DNA of 64,000 nucleotides from CBDFHB01 sp965250115 (GCA_965250115.1 CBDFNJ010000002.1:2976001-3040000); one strand, 5' to 3'. Counted from the stretch's first letter, positions 17,191 to 26,811 are shown. Program-made: numbers and translations. Notes: generated from the sequence alone by a model not told the origin.

Positions 17191-19394
17191 TTGACACCCC
17201 TCGCCTTCGGTCTCTGGTTGGTCCTCCTCCAACCGGCGACGGAGGTTCTCGTCGAAGGGAACGTCTCGGTCGCCAAGGGGACCATCCTCCACTACGTCGG
17301 ATCGCCCTCGACCGAAGACGAGATCCAACAATCCTTCCGGCGACTCTGGGACAGCGGCTTGTTCGAAGACCTTCGCTTCGAGAGGCGGGATGCGGCGCTC
17401 GTTGTTATCGTCGATGAGAAGCCCTTGCTAGCGCGAGCTCGCTTCGAGGGCGAGACGATTTCGGAAGAGGACGTGCTCTCGCGCCTCCGCGAGGCAGGAA
17501 TCTGGCTGCATCAGGGACGTCCCTTCGGTGTCGACGATACCCACGAAGCAGAGCGAGTCACGGGCCTCGTTCTAGGTCCCGACTTTCGAGTTACGGCCCG
17601 ACTTGAGCCCGTCTCCGAGACCCGGGTCGATCTCGTGCTGGTCGTCGAGGAGGTTTCAAAGCCGCGTGTCGCTCGCATCGTGTTCGAAGGCCGGGAAGCT
17701 CTACCCGAGCCGGAGCTTCGAAACGCCATGAAGCTCGCTCCCTCGAGCTTTGCGAGCCTCTTCACTCGACGCGATCGATTCGATGCGGTTCTCCTCGAGC
17801 AGGACCTGGACCGGCTCCGCTCGCTCTACCGAAATCGAGGCTTCGCAGGCGCCCAGGTGGGACCGGCTACTAGCCAGACCGACTCCGACGGTCGAACTAC
17901 CATTGTGATTCCGATCTTCGAGGGGGCCCGCTACCGTCTCGGCGAGATCGAGATCGACGCCGGCCCGCTGCTGAGCCGCGACGACGTCGCAGACCGGCTT
18001 CCCGAATCCGAGCAAACGCCTTCTTTCGACGCGAGCCGCATCGAAGCCTTAGTCGAGCGCCTCGAACGTTACTACCGCGCGCGGGGTTATCCAGCCATCG
18101 AAGTCGAGCAACAGGAGACCGCTCGCGCGAGTGGCGACACGATCGACGTTCACCTCGTCGTGCGCCAGGGCGGCTTCTATCTCGTCGGCCGCATCGAGTT
18201 CCGCGGCAACGAGCGCCACCGGGATCGAGATCTCAGGCAATACGTCGATCTCGTCGAGGGGGATCGTTTCGATCAAGGACGTCTCGAGTCCGGCAAGCGA
18301 AACTTGATGAGCCTCGGCAACTTTCGTCATGTCGCGGCTGACGTCGACTTCGCGTCGCGGCCGGGACTCGCCGATATCACCTACCACCTGGACGAGATCC
18401 CTCGGTTCGAGTATCTCGTCGGAGGTGGCCTCAATGGAATCCAGGGCGCCACGGGAAACGGCCAACTCATCGCGCGGAGCCTTGCGGGGCGGGGCGAGAC
18501 GCTGCGGCTCGACCTCGACTTCGGGAACCGCTTTCAAAACGTGGCGGCGGGCTATCGCGATCCGTCCACGCTCGGCCACCGCCTGTTCCTCGCGGTCGAC
18601 TTCTCGCGCTACGACATCGCCTTCGGCGATGACACGTCCGAGGACACTCTCGATCTCGCCGTTCGGGTGGGTGGTCCCGTCGGTCGAAAGCTCCAGTTTC
18701 TCGCCGGTGCCCGTCTCGCGTCTTTCACGCTCGGCACGGATGTACAGGATGACGTGCCCTTTCTCAGCGAATTCCTCGGCCAGAGGTTTCGCAGCGCGCG
18801 AGCCAACGTGACCCTCGCCTATGAGGGCCGGGACCGAACGATCTTCCCCACGCGTGGCGCGGGGTTACAGCTCGGTTACGAGCTCGTCACGGGAGACGTC
18901 TCGGCCCACCGAGTGCGCGCCCGCCTGGAGAGCTTCATTCCCTTGGACGCTCGACGGCGCCATCTCATCGGCCTCGCCGGTCGTGCTGAAGCCGTAGGAT
19001 CGTTCGGTAGAACGTCGAACGAGGGTCTGCCTCGATTCGAGCGACTGTTTCTGGGCGGTGAAAACGATTTGCGAGGGTTTGCAGTGCGAGGCGTGGGACC
19101 CTATGGGGGCGGCGTTGCCGTTGGCGGCGATCGGCTCCTCCTCGGAAGCGCCGAGTACCACTTCACCGTGCTCGATCGGTGGCGATTCGTAGGGTTCTTC
19201 GACTTGGGCAACGTCTATGCGACGGACTTCGACGGGGCGAGCTGCCCGCACTTCGCTACGACACGGGCCTCGAGACTCAGATCCTCGTTCCCGTCGCGAA
19301 CCTCCCGCTTCGCATAGGCTACGGCTTCAACTTGAACCGGCAGGAAGACGAGGACCGCGGCCGTTTCTACGTCAGCCTGTCGTTCAGGTTCTAG
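17191..19394 (+). pseudogene. BamA/Omp85-type outer-membrane protein with a frameshift near the C-terminus
   Basis: TTG 17191 opens a protein with a short signal-like segment (FGLWLVLLQPATE) and successive POTRA-like repeats up to about residue 400 (EILVEGN, ARIVFEGREALPE, GRIEFRGNERHRDRD). A surface-antigen barrel follows. FLGGENDLRGFAVRGVGP is the conserved (V/I)RG(F/Y) region. The frame breaks at about 19242. The -1 frame continues GELPALRYDTGLETQILVPV and ends in YVSLSFRF at 19394, with the terminal Phe expected of Omp85 barrels. One extra G in the GGGG run at 19233-19236 would restore a protein of about 734 aa. The break is either an assembly error or real. Confidence 0.8.
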
Positions 19395-19468
19395 GTTTAG
19401 GGCGCCTGCCTCCCACCCGCGTTCCCACCGTGAATTCTCCTGGCCTCCTATGCTACGATGCGAGCGAA

Positions 19469-19627
19469 GTGAACAAAGGTCGCGAAGTCCGAAGCTTCGA
19501 CTACGTCGACCATCCCTATGAACGTGTCCGCGAGATCCTGAGCACGGATGCCATGACTGTCGCGAAAGAGATTGCGGTAACCGTGAACGACGTCACCGAG
19601 CGTGCCTTCCTCGTACGCCCCACGTAG
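19469..19627 (+). CDS. Small hypothetical protein, possibly truncated
   Basis: 52 aa from GTG 19469: VNKGREVRSFDYVDHPYERV, then ILSTDAMTVAKEIAVTVNDV. The start resembles short bacterial proteins of unknown function beginning REVRSFDYVNxPYExV, which are usually longer. It has no signal peptide or membrane segment. It sits in front of the succinate dehydrogenase operon. A remnant is as likely as a functional gene. Confidence 0.4.
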   Translation: MNKGREVRSFDYVDHPYERVREILSTDAMTVAKEIAVTVNDVTERAFLVRPT

Positions 19628-19658
19628 CCTCGAGTCAACCTAAAGAAACCAGGAGACA

Positions 19659-20474
19659 ATGGAACCGATGAGCACATTTTCGCGCCCGCTCCAGGAGCCG
19701 CGAGGGTTCGGAGGGACCTCCCGCCAGGACCATTGGTGGGTCGTCCCGCTTCTTACGTTCTGCGGGCTCTCCGCCTTCATCGTCTACTCGACCTGGGCTG
19801 CCTTTCAAGGCGAGCACTATAGCTCCGACAACTATCTTTCTCCTTTCTATTCGCCCGAGCTCTTTGGGAACTCGCAGCACGCGTGGTTCGGGACAAAGCC
19901 GGGCTGGTGGCCGGGATTTCTTCCGTTCTCTCCGGCTCTTCTCATCCTGTGGGCCCCAGGAGGGTTCCGTCTTACGTGCTATTACTACCGCGGGGCCTAT
20001 TACAAGGCTTTTTGGGCCGACCCCCCGTCATGCGCCGTCGGAGAGCCAAGGAACTCTTATTGCGGTGAGCAGTCCCTCCCCCTGATCCTCCAGAACGTCC
20101 ATCGGTACTTTCTGTACCTCGCGGTCGCGTTTCTCTTCATTCTCTCCGATGACGCGTGGACGGCGATGTGGTTTACCGATTCTGTCACGGGTGAGACGAG
20201 CTTCGGCCTTGGACTGGGGACCATCGTCCTCACTCTCAACGTCGTCTTTCTCAGCGGCTATACACTTGGCTGTCACTCCATGCGCCACCTCGTGGGTGGC
20301 GTGCTCGATCGCCTCTCGGGCGCCCCAGTGCGAAAGCGCGCCTACTCCTGCTCGAGCTGGCTCAACCAGCGTCACATGAATTGGGCCTGGATGAGTCTTT
20401 TCTGGGTGGCGTTTTCCGACATTTACGTCCGCATGTGCTCGATGGGCGTCTGGTCGGACTGGAGAATTCTCTGA
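19659..20474 (+). CDS. sdhC: Succinate dehydrogenase membrane-anchor subunit
   Basis: 271 aa with five to six hydrophobic helices. A good ribosome site (CCAGGAGACA) precedes ATG 19659. His-bearing helices (NVHRYFLYLAVAFLFILSDD, GYTLGCHSMRHLVGG, NQRHMNWAWMSLFWVAFSD) could ligate haem b. This long single-subunit anchor occurs upstream of sdhA in Acidobacteria- and actinobacteria-type clusters. It fixes the dehydrogenase to the inner membrane and passes electrons to quinone. Its stop overlaps the sdhA start (ATGA), which supports the assignment. Confidence 0.8.
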   Translation: MEPMSTFSRPLQEPRGFGGTSRQDHWWVVPLLTFCGLSAFIVYSTWAAFQGEHYSSDNYLSPFYSPELFGNSQHAWFGTKPGWWPGFLPFSPALLILWAPGGFRLTCYYYRGAYYKAFWADPPSCAVGEPRNSYCGEQSLPLILQNVHRYFLYLAVAFLFILSDDAWTAMWFTDSVTGETSFGLGLGTIVLTLNVVFLSGYTLGCHSMRHLVGGVLDRLSGAPVRKRAYSCSSWLNQRHMNWAWMSLFWVAFSDIYVRMCSMGVWSDWRIL

Positions 20475-22300
20475 TGGATGGGCATCAGACGCACGAGCAC
20501 GACGTCCTGGTCATCGGTGCCGGGGGCGCGGGACTGCGCGCGGCGATCGAAGCCTCTGCGAGCGGCGCGTCCGTGGGCCTCGTATGCAAGTCGCTTCTCG
20601 GCAAAGCCCACACCGTCATGGCCGAAGGAGGCGTTGCCGCGGCGCTCGCGAACGTCGACGAGCGCGACGACTGGAAGACCCATTTCGCCGATACCATGCG
20701 CGGTGGTCAATACGTCAACAACTGGCGGATGGTCCAGCTCCACGCCGAGCAAGCGCCCGATCGCGTGCGGGAGCTCGAGGCCTGGGGAGCCGTTTTCGAT
20801 CGCACTCGCGATGGGCGCATCCTCCAGAGGAATTTCGGCGGCCACAAGTATCCAAGGCTCGCGCACGTCGGCGATCGCACCGGCCTCGAGATGATCCGTA
20901 CACTTCAAGATCACGGTATCCACCTCGGAATCGAGGTCTATATGGAGCACACCGTCGTCCGTCTCATGAAGAGCGGAGAGCGGGTCGTCGGTGCGTTTGG
21001 TTACGACCGCGAGCGCGGAAATTTCCGCACGTTTCGGGCTGGGGCGGTGGTGCTCGCAACCGGAGGAATCGGGCGAGCTTTCAGCGTCACGAGCAACAGC
21101 TGGGAGTACACTGGCGATGGTCACGCCCTTGCCTATGCCGCAGGTTCGGAGCTCATCGACATGGAGTACATGCAATTCCACCCGACGGGAATGGTCTGGC
21201 CTCCGAGCGTGCGCGGGATTCTGGTCACCGAAGGTGTTCGCGGCGAAGGCGGCGTTCTTCGCAACAGCGAGGGCAAACGCTTCATGTTCGACGACATTCC
21301 AGATCTCTACCAGGCCCATACGACGGATAATGAGGAGGAAGGTTGGCGCTACACGCAAGGGGACAAGAGCTCCCGGCGCCCCCCGGAGCTCCTCACCCGC
21401 GATCACGTGGCACGCTGCATCGTCCGGGAGGTCCGAGAGGGCCGGGGAAGCCCGCACGGCGGGGTTTTTCTCGACATCGCCTGGATCAAGGAGAAGCTCT
21501 CCAAGTCGGACGAGCACATCAAGCGGAAGCTTCCGAGCATGTATCACCAGTTCAAGGAGCTCGCCGGCATCGACATCACCAAGGATCCGATGGAAGTGGG
21601 GCCAACGACGCACTACGCGATGGGCGGCATACGCGTGGACGGAGATACCCAGATGTCAACGGTCTCCGGGCTTTTCGCGGCGGGCGAGTGCGCCGGAGGA
21701 CTTCACGGGGCGAATCGTCTCGGCGGCAACTCGCTTTCGGACCTCCTGGTCTTCGGAAAGCTCGCCGGCGAGAACGCCGCCCGATACACGAAGGAGCACC
21801 CCGCCCCAGCATTCGCCTCCGAGCAGGACGAGCAGGCAGCGAGCGCGAGGCGCGAGGCGCTCGAACCCCTGGAGCGGCAGGACGCGAATGGCGAGGGCCC
21901 CTATCAAATCCAAAAGGAGCTTCAGAACCGGATGCAAGCGCTCGTTGGCATCGTCCGCAATCAGAGGGATTTGGAAGAAGGCCTCGAGGCCGTCCTCTCG
22001 TTGAAAAAGCGCGCCGGACGCGTTGGCGCTCCGGGAAACCGCGAGTACAACCCGGGTTGGCACACCGCCATCGATCTTCACAATCTGATGATGGTCTCCG
22101 AGGCGGTGGCTCGGGGCGCGGCAGAACGAAAGGAGAGCCGGGGAGCGCATTTTCGTGAGGACTACCCGTCGAAGGAAGAAAACTGGGGCAGGACGACGCT
22201 CGTCGTCAAGAAAGGCGGGGACGGCGAGATGACCGTCTCTCGCGACAGCATTCCCCCGATGCCGGGCGAACTCCAGCAGATCGTCGAGGAGAACAAATAA
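20474..22300 (+). CDS. sdhA: Succinate dehydrogenase/fumarate reductase flavoprotein subunit
   Basis: 608 aa from ATG 20474. The open frame extends upstream, but only this start overlaps the sdhC stop and gives a normal N-terminus. HDVLVIGAGGAGLRAAIEA binds FAD. FGGHKYPRLAHVGDRTG carries the covalent-FAD histidine region, QFHPTGMVWPPSVRGILVTEG and FAADTxxDN-like sections surround the dicarboxylate site, and THYAMGGIRVD and GANRLGGNSLSDLLVFGK are the capping motifs. It oxidises succinate to fumarate in the TCA cycle. Translation is coupled to sdhC and sdhB. Confidence 0.95.
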   Translation: MDGHQTHEHDVLVIGAGGAGLRAAIEASASGASVGLVCKSLLGKAHTVMAEGGVAAALANVDERDDWKTHFADTMRGGQYVNNWRMVQLHAEQAPDRVRELEAWGAVFDRTRDGRILQRNFGGHKYPRLAHVGDRTGLEMIRTLQDHGIHLGIEVYMEHTVVRLMKSGERVVGAFGYDRERGNFRTFRAGAVVLATGGIGRAFSVTSNSWEYTGDGHALAYAAGSELIDMEYMQFHPTGMVWPPSVRGILVTEGVRGEGGVLRNSEGKRFMFDDIPDLYQAHTTDNEEEGWRYTQGDKSSRRPPELLTRDHVARCIVREVREGRGSPHGGVFLDIAWIKEKLSKSDEHIKRKLPSMYHQFKELAGIDITKDPMEVGPTTHYAMGGIRVDGDTQMSTVSGLFAAGECAGGLHGANRLGGNSLSDLLVFGKLAGENAARYTKEHPAPAFASEQDEQAASARREALEPLERQDANGEGPYQIQKELQNRMQALVGIVRNQRDLEEGLEAVLSLKKRAGRVGAPGNREYNPGWHTAIDLHNLMMVSEAVARGAAERKESRGAHFREDYPSKEENWGRTTLVVKKGGDGEMTVSRDSIPPMPGELQQIVEENK

Positions 22301-23043
22301 TGGCGACTGCGACATTCCGAATCTGGCGCGGCGACGCAGCCAGTGGCGACTTCAGGGACTACAAGACCGAGGTGTCCGAGGGGATGGTGGTCCTCGACGC
22401 CGTTCACCAGATCCAGGCGGAGTCGGCGAGCGATCTTGCCTGCCGGTGGAACTGCAAAGCGGGCAAATGCGGCTCCTGCTCCGCGGAGGTCAACGGGATG
22501 CCTCGACTCCTGTGCATGACCCGGCTCGGAGACCTCGAGCTCGATGAAGCAGTGACGATCGAGCCCATGCCGGCGTTCCCGCTCATCAAGGACCTCGTCA
22601 CCGACGTCAGCTGGAACTACGAGGTCAAGAAACGTATCAAGAAATTCAGACCCAGGCCTCCGGACGCGGCCGACGGTTCCTGGCGCATGGCGCAGGGGGA
22701 CATCGATCGCATTCAGGAGTTCCGCAAATGCATCGAGTGCTTCTTGTGCCAGGACGTGTGCCACGTCCTCCGGGATCACCAGAAGCACGACGAGTTCATC
22801 GGTCCGCGTTTTTTCGTCTACGTCGCCTCGCTCGAGATGCACCCCCTCGACACCGAGGACCGCCTCGAAGAACTCAAGACCGCGAACGGGGTAGGCTATT
22901 GCAATATCACCAAGTGTTGTACCAAAGTATGCCCTGAGAATATTACGATTACGGATAACGCCATCATCCCGCTCAAGGAAAGGGTGGTGGACGAGTTCTA
23001 CGATCCGTTGAAGAGGCTTTTCAAGGTACTGACAGGGCGCTAA
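22300..23043 (+). CDS. sdhB: Succinate dehydrogenase/fumarate reductase iron-sulfur subunit
   Basis: 247 aa. The N-terminal ferredoxin domain holds CRWNCKAGKCGSC and LLCM for a [2Fe-2S] cluster. The C-terminal domain has CIECFLCQDVCHVL and CCTKVCPENI for the [4Fe-4S] and [3Fe-4S] clusters. It wires electrons from SdhA flavin to the quinone site at the anchor. Its ATG overlaps the sdhA TAA (TAATG). Length and cysteine spacing are normal. Confidence 0.95.
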   Translation: MATATFRIWRGDAASGDFRDYKTEVSEGMVVLDAVHQIQAESASDLACRWNCKAGKCGSCSAEVNGMPRLLCMTRLGDLELDEAVTIEPMPAFPLIKDLVTDVSWNYEVKKRIKKFRPRPPDAADGSWRMAQGDIDRIQEFRKCIECFLCQDVCHVLRDHQKHDEFIGPRFFVYVASLEMHPLDTEDRLEELKTANGVGYCNITKCCTKVCPENITITDNAIIPLKERVVDEFYDPLKRLFKVLTGR

Positions 23044-23046
23044 ACA

Positions 23047-23223
23047 ATGGGCGAGTTCCGGCTCAAGTCGATCAACAAGGACACCCTAAAATCCGCCCTC
23101 AAAAAAGCGGGTTGGTATCGGACGCTGAACGAGCCTTTGGAGGCGGAGAGCATCTGCCGGGACGTTTCCGGCCCGCCGGAAACGACGATGCCGCGCTGCG
23201 CTGGCATACCTGTACTCGCCTGA
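23047..23223 (+). pseudogene. Truncated small helical protein downstream of sdhB
   Basis: 58 aa: MGEFRLKSINKDTLKSALKK, then the motif YRTLNEPLEAESICRDV. The motif RxLNEPxEAESICxDVL belongs to a TPR-like family of about 100 aa. After RDV the frame loses similarity and stops. Other frames downstream (for example NDDAALRWHTCTRLIDS) do not restore it cleanly. It begins 3 bases after the sdhB stop, so it was probably once translated with the operon. Confidence 0.5.
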
Positions 23224-23332
23224 TCGACTCGAATTCCAGCATCACCCCTTCTTCGGAAACGTTTCGCGATCCGATCGAGCTCGACTAGCCAACGGCGCTA
23301 TACGTCAGCTCGTCGTTCGTTCCGCGGAATTA

Positions 23333-24025
23333 CTAGGCTTGTTGGAGCTGTCCTACGACGAAGTCGGAGACCATCTCGCGCGGGAATATCGGAGGCCGGC
23401 CGCTCGTATCTCGAATCCCCAACGACAGAAACGCTTCGTCTTCCGCGGGCTCTTCGCCGACCGCGAGATGCCAATGGAGAAAAGGTTCGTCGCCCTCTTG
23501 CTGGCATCGTGCGAGCAGGTCGGGCACCTCGTCGTCTTTGAGCGCTCGCTGGTCTTCGAGGTCCCGATGGGGCCCACGGTCGAGCGCCCACTTCTTACCG
23601 ATGGCGAGGCCGAGCGCCGAGCCCCCGAGTGTGAGGCCCATAACGACCGTCGAGCTCCACATGAACCAGATACTCGCCATCATCGCGGCGAAGCCGACGA
23701 TACCGAGCCCGCCCAGAAACCCGCAGCCGAGTCCCATTATCTGAGAGTGCGTCACCATGAAACCCTGATACCTCTTGCAGTGAGGGCAAAGGGAGACACC
23801 CTTGTTCTTCTCTTTGGCAATCTTCGCGAGAGAACTCGCAGCCTTCTTCGTCGCCTCGCCCTGCATCCCTTCGTCGCTCGAAACGATGGGGATGCCCGTC
23901 ACGTTGAAAGTCTTCCGCTCTCCGAGCACGTAGGTAAAGGGTTGCCGGCAGTATTCGCAGAGAATTCGCCGCGCCTGCACGTAGAGCACTTTCAGGTCGA
24001 GTGTCTTGTAGACGATCATGGGCAT
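23333..24025 (-). CDS. Zinc-ribbon membrane protein of unknown function
   Basis: 230 aa from ATG 24025, behind the ribosome site AAAGGAGCTTGCC. CEYCRQPF near residue 23 and CPHCKRYQG near residue 80 form a four-cysteine zinc ribbon split by a basic linker. Two hydrophobic helices follow (GFLGGLGIVGFAAMMASIWFMW, MGLTLGGSALGLAI). The C-terminal 80 residues are soluble and acidic. It is convergent with the truncated gene after sdhB. I do not recognise the function. Confidence 0.65.
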   Translation of the reverse strand: MPMIVYKTLDLKVLYVQARRILCEYCRQPFTYVLGERKTFNVTGIPIVSSDEGMQGEATKKAASSLAKIAKEKNKGVSLCPHCKRYQGFMVTHSQIMGLGCGFLGGLGIVGFAAMMASIWFMWSSTVVMGLTLGGSALGLAIGKKWALDRGPHRDLEDQRALKDDEVPDLLARCQQEGDEPFLHWHLAVGEEPAEDEAFLSLGIRDTSGRPPIFPREMVSDFVVGQLQQA

Positions 24026-24053
24026 GGCAAGCTCCTTTCGATCCGAGTCTCAA

Positions 24054-24575
24054 TCACTCCTGGTCGATGGCGAAAGCGGAAGCGCCCAGACCATAGGCAT
24101 GCCAATCCATCCCCTCGGTCTCGGACTGGAAGCGCTGTTTCGAGCTTGCAGAGGCCGCCTCGAAAGCCCTGGCTCCCGAGCAGAGATAATCAGGAGACCC
24201 GCATCCGAAGCTCCGCAAGAGCCGAAACGCCGTACGCTCCCGAAGGTCGGAACCTTCCGCACCATCGGGATGCAACAAGCAGCCGACCCGGCTCTCCGCG
24301 TCGTCGAGAAAGGCGGCGAAAGCACAAACGAGCCGGCGTCGCAGCATGTTCGAGACGAGGCACCTCACGACCGGGACGATCAGCAAAGGCGCCACGATTA
24401 GGTCGAGCCCGCGTCGCACGAAAAGCTCGTGGCGCAAGAGCCCGAGTGAGCTCCTGGGTTTCGTCGAACGGAACTGGCGGCGATGTCGTCTCAGTTTACG
24501 CCTGAGCTGCGCGCGAGATAGTCGCGGACTCCAGCAGCAGGCGCCGCAGGTCTTCCCCCCGAGTGAACAAATCAT
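24054..24575 (-). CDS. Cysteine-rich hypothetical protein
   Basis: From ATG 24575, about 173 aa: MICSLGGKTCGACCWSP, a basic helical stretch, one hydrophobic helix (LDLIVAPLLIVPVVRCLV) and then VGCLLHP and FGCGSPDYLCSGA. The cysteine pattern (CGxCC...GCLLHP...CG.PDYxC) suggests metal or cluster binding. I recall similar uncharacterised proteins in Planctomycetes-like genomes but cannot name a family. It lies 28 bases upstream of the zinc-ribbon gene on the same strand, so the two may form an operon. Confidence 0.6.
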   Translation of the reverse strand: MICSLGGKTCGACCWSPRLSRAQLRRKLRRHRRQFRSTKPRSSLGLLRHELFVRRGLDLIVAPLLIVPVVRCLVSNMLRRRLVCAFAAFLDDAESRVGCLLHPDGAEGSDLRERTAFRLLRSFGCGSPDYLCSGARAFEAASASSKQRFQSETEGMDWHAYGLGASAFAIDQE

Positions 24576-25205
24576 GACGGGGCGAGTCGGGCAACGATGT
24601 TTCGAGGCGGAAGAATATGACTTGGATTCAGGATACGAAAAGACCGGCCGCTCTGCCACTGCCAAAAGGCATTCGGACTCTGCGCGTTGCCATCAGCTGA
24701 TCCGCCCCGTACAATATCGCTATAGACATTCTCAGCCATCCAAACCCATGAGCGACGCGAAATCTTCGTGGCGGAGGCGTACCTTCGCCGCTATCGAGCA
24801 GGCCTTCGAGAACTTCCTCTGGTACTTCCGTCTCGTCATCGTCCTGGGTGTGTTGGGACTCCTGATGGGGTCGTTCGTCGTGTTCGTATTCGGCATTCTA
24901 GAGACGAGTCACCTCGTCGTGGCCTTCGTCAAAACGATCTGGGCCGAACATGGGCATCTCGCAACAGAGACCGCGGTGGATCGCCTGACCTACGACGACC
25001 TGATGATGCGCTTGATCACGCTCGTCGACGATTTTCTCATCGGAATCGTGCTGCTAATTTTCGGCCTCGGGTCCTACGACCTTTTCATCTCACGGATCGA
25101 TCCGGCCCGTGAGCAGAGCGACATTCGGCCCGACTGGCTCGTGTTCAGCTCGCTCGAGGAGCTGAAGAGCGTCCTCGGAAAAGTCGTCCTGATGATCCTG
25201 ACGAT

Positions 25206-25237
25206 TAACTTTCGGGTCTACGCGGATTCGTGTGGGT
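25206..25237 (+). repeat. Left target duplication and left terminal repeat of the ISL3 element
   Basis: TAACTTTC at 25206-25213 is the left target duplicate. It is followed directly by the 24-bp terminal repeat (25214-25237, beginning GGGTCTACGCGG), which is the exact reverse complement of 26574-26597. Confidence 0.9.
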
Positions 25238-26597
25238 AAGTTCTGACGGAAAAACAGTGTAACTCATTGTGTGGAAAAGGTATCGAGTACTTCATCAGGT
25301 GCTGAAAAGTGGTCCATTTTTAGGATAGGCTAACCGAGTGAAAAATTCCCAGTCGATCCGCTCGCTGTTTGCGCTGCCAGGTTTCGTGGTTGGTGCCGGA
25401 TTGAAGGGTCTATTCGGTGACCGATACGCCCGCGTCATCCAGCTCAAGAGGCGAAAAAAACAGCTGTGTGCTCTTACTGTGGGCAACGGTGCCGGGGGCG
25501 CTATGACAAGCAAGTGTGCCGGGTCCGCGACCTGTCGTTGGCAGGCTGGCGGATCTATTTGGAATACGAGCGTTGGCGCGTCAACTGTTCTGGGTGCGGC
25601 GGTGTGCATGTAGAACACCTAGACTGGCTGGCGAACAACTCGCGCTACACCCAGCGTTTTGCGACGCATGTGGGCAAGCTGTGCCGGGATATGCCGAACA
25701 AGGCGGTGGCCGAGATGGAACGTCTGCACCACGGTACGGTGAAGGCTCTGGATACGCTCTACATGCAAGAGCAGGTCGACCGGGCGGGGCTACCGGCGCC
25801 TCGGGCCATCGGTGTCGATGAGATCTCCATCCGCAAGGGACATAACTATCGCGTCATTGTCAGCGACCTGGAGCGGGCGCGTCCCATCTGGGTGGGCGGT
25901 GAGGGTCGCAAAGAAACCGACATCGATTTGTTCTTCAAGGCGTTGGGCGGAAAGAAAAGCGCCCGTATCAAGCTGGCCGCCATGGATATGTGGAAGCCCT
26001 TCCGGAACTCGGTGATTCACAACGCGCCTAATGCGCGGATCATCTTCGACAAGTTTCATATCATGCGTCATCTGTCAAAGGCCCTCGATGAGGTCCGGCG
26101 CGGTGAGTACAAACGCCTCAGCGGCAAGGACCGGTCGTACATCAAGGGGCAGCGTTGCACTTTGCTTTCCCGGCGGGAGAACCTGAGCCTAGACGGTCGC
26201 CGCGCACTCAAAAAGTTGCTCCAGGCCAACCGGCGCCTGAACACCGCCTATATTTTGAAGGAGGCCTTCGGGCAACTCTGGGATTACCGCACCGAACGCG
26301 GCGCTCGCGCCTTTTTCACTCGTTGGAAAGACAGCCTCAAATGGCAACGCCTGCATCCGTACCAGAAGTTCGCCGGTATGATTGAGTCCCATTGGGATGG
26401 TATCGCCTCCTACTGTCATCCGGAGAACAAAGTCAGTCTCGGCCTAGTTGAAGGGGTCAACAACAAAATCCGTGTGCTGCAACGACGCGCCTACGGCTAT
26501 CGCGACGAGGAATATCTCAAGCTGAAGATCGTGGCGGCTTTCCTTCCGCCATTACCCAGAAATGCAGTTTTCAACCCACACGAATCCGCGTAGACCC
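25214..26597 (+). mobile_element. Intact ISL3-family insertion sequence inside yqhA
   Basis: 1384 bp with perfect 24-bp terminal inverted repeats (25214-25237 and 26574-26597) and an 8-bp target duplication TAACTTTC on both sides. An 8-bp duplication and this length are standard for ISL3. It carries a single transposase gene. A second, decayed copy lies at 8203-8636 with the same right end. The element splits the yqhA gene and would restore it if excised precisely. Confidence 0.95.
25466..26593 (+). CDS. ISL3-family transposase
   Basis: About 375 aa from GTG 25466. It has an N-terminal zinc finger (CSYCG...CxxC, then CSGCGGVH), a helix-turn-helix region and the DDE core: IGVDEISIRKGHNYRVIV holds the first Asp, AAMDMWKPF the second, and VEGVNNKIRVLQRRAYGY the Glu. 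The start is uncertain. The in-frame region upstream stops at a TGA at about 25418, while the adjacent frame offers GTG 25419 (VTDTPASSSSRGEKN) ending in an A7 run at 25453-25459. A frameshift at A7 could join the two. It recognises its own 24-bp ends. Confidence 0.88.
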   Translation: MCSYCGQRCRGRYDKQVCRVRDLSLAGWRIYLEYERWRVNCSGCGGVHVEHLDWLANNSRYTQRFATHVGKLCRDMPNKAVAEMERLHHGTVKALDTLYMQEQVDRAGLPAPRAIGVDEISIRKGHNYRVIVSDLERARPIWVGGEGRKETDIDLFFKALGGKKSARIKLAAMDMWKPFRNSVIHNAPNARIIFDKFHIMRHLSKALDEVRRGEYKRLSGKDRSYIKGQRCTLLSRRENLSLDGRRALKKLLQANRRLNTAYILKEAFGQLWDYRTERGARAFFTRWKDSLKWQRLHPYQKFAGMIESHWDGIASYCHPENKVSLGLVEGVNNKIRVLQRRAYGYRDEEYLKLKIVAAFLPPLPRNAVFNPHESA

Positions 26598-26605
26598 TAA
26601 CTTTC
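26574..26605 (+). repeat. Right terminal repeat and right target duplication of the ISL3 element
   Basis: The 24-bp right terminal repeat ends in GCGTAGACCC at 26597 and is followed by the second TAACTTTC copy at 26598-26605. The stop of the transposase (TAG 26591-26593) lies inside the repeat. Confidence 0.9.
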
Positions 26606-26811
26606 TTCGGGTCGCCATCGAGACGGACTATGAGACCCCCCTTGATCTCGTCTATCTCGGGGGCGGTATCGCGCTCGTCAGCCTGGGCCTCTGGCTGACG
26701 CACGGAAGCAGCGACATCAACCGAACCAAGGCCGAGATGATCGGCAACAAGAAGTCCGATCACTGAGTCCCCTCCCGCCGGGGGGACTTGCTTGGCAACG
26801 CCGTCATCGTC

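Larger units (their letters stand above)
24748..26766 (+). pseudogene. YqhA/UPF0114 membrane protein gene split by ISL3 insertion
   Basis: The 5' half (24748-25213) has two hydrophobic helices (LVIVLGVLGLLMGSFVVFV, FLIGIVLLIFGLGSYDLFI) and reads to LGKVVLMILTINF at the IS boundary. Removing the element and one 8-bp duplicate rejoins the frame as TINFLRVAIETDYETP, then LDLVYLGGGIALVSLGLWL, to TGA 26764-26766. This is a perfect UPF0114/YqhA C-terminus of about 210 aa in total. The insertion is recent because no other damage is seen. The protein is an inner-membrane protein of unknown role. Confidence 0.88.

Noticed and set aside
20423..21613. Long minus-strand open frame inside sdhA
   Set aside because: sdhA is certain from its motifs, and the antisense translation has low-complexity His/Asp/Arg runs.
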